6,561 nt of DNA from Actinomycetota bacterium (lineage in GTDB: Bacteria; Actinomycetota; Acidimicrobiia; Acidimicrobiales; CADCTF01): the NCBI GenBank assembly GCA_019348305.1, contig JAHWJQ010000122.1:1-6561 (forward strand), given 5' to 3'. The notes under the pieces are model-generated. The model was not told the DNA's origin. It saw only the letters and a program-made list of their open reading frames with translations, and did not search any database. A program made the translations under genes and the position numbers. Numbering within the stretch: position 1 is the first letter of the stretch; each line of letters begins with the position of its first letter. Below, in pieces: positions 6,471-6,561 of this stretch.

Positions 6471-6561
6471 GGACGGTCCGACGAGTTTGGGCAGCCTGAG
6501 CTTCGCCATGCGGAGCTGGGACTGCCCGAACGTGAGCGCTGGTGGCGGCGGCGGGCGTAGC
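6456..6561 (-). CDS. Possible C-terminal tail of a convergent gene (unrecognised, partial)
   Basis: One minus-strand frame enters from the right edge and reads 34 codons to a TGA at 6458-6456, overlapping the end of the MauE-like gene by 15 bp. The peptide has a run of five prolines, then ALTFGQSQLRMAKLRLPKL and an acidic end. I do not recognise it. About 27 of 34 third positions are G or C, the highest of the three minus-strand frames but below the neighbouring genes. The frame also runs through the hairpin at 6485-6531, which argues against coding. No plus-strand gene is convincing here; an ATG at 6508 and a GTG at 6532 lack a ribosome binding site. Confidence 0.25.
   Translation of the reverse strand, partial: LRPPPPPALTFGQSQLRMAKLRLPKLVGPSSEER
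6485..6531 (+). terminator. Extended hairpin downstream of the operon, possible terminator
   Basis: The outer stem pairs 6485-6494 with 6522-6531: 10 pairs, one of them G-U. A 4x4 internal loop containing two possible further pairs follows, then an inner stem pairs 6499-6506 with 6510-6517: 8 pairs, one G-U, closed by the triloop CAT. It begins 14 bp after the last stop of the operon. Both wobble pairs are favourable only in plus-strand RNA, supporting a role in the operon transcript. There is no T-run after it, so it is not a classical intrinsic terminator; U-less hairpins are described in actinobacteria. A repeat palindrome or a structured 3' end are alternatives. Confidence 0.5.

Noticed and set aside
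6471..6479. Short GGAC-G-GTCC inverted repeat after the last stop codon
   Set aside because: A 4-bp stem with a one-base loop cannot form a stable hairpin and has no T-run. The larger hairpin at 6485-6531 is a far better terminator candidate.

Overview
The window is about 70% G+C and densely coding. Its codon third positions are nearly all G or C, and initiator GTG is used beside ATG. Together with gene content and start signals, this suggests a chromosome of a high-GC actinobacterium, possibly a deep lineage such as Acidimicrobiia. That assignment is inferred from style and not from a marker gene. I see no mobile element, tRNA, rRNA, CRISPR array or plasmid function.

Layout. Positions 1-2321 (minus strand) hold the first 773 codons of cobalamin-dependent methionine synthase, metH; its C-terminal part lies beyond the left edge. 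A 48-bp divergent intergenic region (2322-2369) separates it from a plus-strand run of four tightly packed genes: an ABC-F translational ATPase (2370-4004), a divergent PduO/MMAB-type corrinoid adenosyltransferase (4014-4556), the M17 leucyl aminopeptidase pepA (4558-6060) and a small MauE/DoxX-like four-helix membrane protein with a CxC motif (6060-6470). Gaps inside the run are 9 bp, 1 bp and a 1-bp overlap, so it is probably one operon. After it, a 47-nt imperfect hairpin (6485-6531) is the best terminator candidate. The last 105 bp could also encode the tail of a convergent minus-strand gene.

How the genes may work together. MetH uses methylcobalamin, and the adenosyltransferase makes adenosylcobalamin, so two cobalamin-handling proteins flank the shared divergent region. 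The ABC-F protein, aminopeptidase and MauE-like protein have no evident cobalamin role and look like general translation, proteolysis and envelope redox functions.

The most notable non-coding signal is the start architecture. metH, the ABC-F gene and the adenosyltransferase gene each have a TANNNT -10-like hexamer exactly 6 nt before the start codon and no Shine-Dalgarno sequence, as expected for leaderless mRNAs. pepA instead has a perfect AGGAGG. The two divergent -10 hexamers lie in or beside the arms of a perfect 10-bp inverted repeat. No clear new multi-gene system is visible. The unusual adenosyltransferase and the symmetric leaderless divergent promoter are the points most worth following.
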